Source: Lapidilactobacillus wuchangensis (GTDB taxonomy: Bacteria; Bacillota; Bacilli; Lactobacillales; Lactobacillaceae). Taken from it: a stretch of DNA of 64,000 nt. The number at the start of each line of letters is the position of its first letter. Within the stretch, counting starts at the first letter, position 1. The notes below the pieces were generated by a model. That model was not told the origin of the DNA, searched no databases, and worked only from the letters and a program-made list of their open reading frames with translations. The stretch is from NCBI RefSeq assembly GCF_003946645.1, contig NZ_RHOU01000004.1, positions 112,158-176,157 on the forward strand, given 5' to 3'. A program made the translations under genes and the position numbers. Of the stretch, positions 63,430-64,000 are shown piece by piece.

Positions 63430-63697
63430 TTTGAAACTGAATTAATTTTGGGCTAAATAGCTGACAACTCCGTTGCGGCCGGCGGGTTGTGGAACGCTGC
63501 CGGGATTGATTTGAGCTTATTGCTAACGCAACAATCTCAAATACAACCCTTATCCTAAGCGCTAAAGCGCCAAGGATAATTTGGCGGCTGACAACCCGGC
63601 GGCCTCCACTGCGTTTTGAGCCAGGCTGGTCCACTTTAGATTTAATAGATATTAAGGCAGCACTGCAAAGTTAGATGGTAATCGCTCGGCAACCACC
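63430..63697 (+). repeat. Nested-hairpin repeat B, copy 3
   Basis: The inner stem is TTATCCT-A-AGCGCT against AGCGCC-A-AGGATAA, and the second stem is ATTTGAG/CTCAAAT. The middle arm is GGGTTGT/ACAACCC. The right outer arm (ATCGCTCGGCAACCACC) is present; its left partner has been lost. Confidence 0.85.
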
Positions 63698-63756
63698 TGA
63701 TTAAAACTAAGAGAACTGATTACCACTATTAAAAAAGCAGATCGTTATAAACTAAT

Positions 63757-63815
63757 GAGCCTGTTTGACAGTCTTGTCTGGATGAAACCAGAGGAATGTC
63801 AAACAGGCTCTTTTA
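63757..63815 (+). terminator. Terminator-like hairpin within the composite repeat
   Basis: GAGCCTGTTTGACA (63757-63770) and TGTCAAACAGGCTC (63797-63810) pair perfectly, and TTTT follows. A decayed version lies at about 40105-40160, in the same position relative to repeats B and A. Confidence 0.75.
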
Positions 63816-63904
63816 ATATCACTATTCAAGTATGAGAACAATTCAAATCAAGTTGCTTAATCTCACTAAAATTGCCTCAAGTACTAACAAAGTTAAAATG
63901 CACA

Positions 63905-64000
63905 CCTAAACTCCAGACGGAAGGGAGGGCGTGGTTGTCAGCCGCCAAATTTGTCTTATTGCTTTAGCAATTAGACAAAGGCTCGTATTTGAAACAATTG
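63905..64000 (+). repeat. Nested-hairpin repeat A, copy 6, cut by window end
   Basis: CTCCAGACGG marks the start. The inner stem is TTTGTCT-T-ATTGCT against AGCAAT-T-AGACAAA. The window ends inside the second stem (ATTTGAA...). Confidence 0.85.

Noticed and set aside
63356..63634. Minus-strand ORF of 92 codons near the window end
   Set aside because: It lies within repeat B copy 3 and the adjacent terminator.

Overview
The window looks like chromosomal DNA of a low-to-mid GC Gram-positive bacterium, most likely a member of Lactobacillaceae. The evidence is two WxL/WxLIP surface-protein cassettes, a sortase-pilus locus, an EF-P of Firmicutes type, a YtrA-type GntR/ABC operon, DUF975 and YrdB proteins, Fst-type mini toxins and strong AGGAGG ribosome binding sites. 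The species cannot be named from this sequence alone. No transposase, phage module, rRNA or CRISPR array was seen.

Layout. 1-1.2 kb: the 3' part of an AT-rich hypothetical gene that is open at the window edge. 1.5-5.1 kb: an operon of a Mor-like HTH protein and three zinc-ribbon membrane proteins, one with a serine beta-lactamase-like domain and one a PrsW-type protease. 5.2-11.1 kb: a flavin disulfide-oxidoreductase-like protein, an MFS-like carrier, and a divergent LysR/YeiH pair. 11.4-19.6 kb: two tandem three-gene cassettes (small WxL protein, WxLIP, large WxL protein). 19.7-35.5 kb: mostly single housekeeping and accessory genes (TMEM175-like, efp, lepB, lipoprotein hydrolase, prs-like, an Ntn-type asparaginase, twin Fst toxin-antitoxin modules, cyclophilin, Nudix, methyltransferase, two DUF975 paralogues, GNAT, a secreted protein). 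36.1-47.7 kb: transport and envelope genes (a heterodimeric ABC exporter, a second ABC exporter, an arylsulfotransferase lipoprotein, a YtrA-like GntR/ABC operon). 47.8-55.4 kb: a UMF1 carrier with an alkaline-phosphatase-superfamily enzyme, then a pilus locus with two pilins and two sortases. 55.6-63.2 kb: GtrA, a small unknown protein, tRNA-Ala(CGC), a CNNM/CorC protein, a MerR-like coiled-coil protein, aroD, a lipoprotein, and queG with an ECF S component.

The most unusual feature is non-coding. Intergenic spaces carry at least ten copies of a large nested-hairpin repeat (families A and B) and five near-complete copies of a second one (family C). Stem sequences differ between copies, but both arms change together, so base pairing is kept. 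This looks like selection for, or copying of, a folded structure. Several other non-coding signals are described separately: a conserved hairpin with an identical loop between each WxL gene and its WxLIP gene, a pair of dyad sites upstream of the second WxL cassette, and a four-fold 11-bp-periodic TTCACA array sitting between a promoter and a terminator with no ORF.

All family assignments are from reading motifs by eye; no database search was possible.
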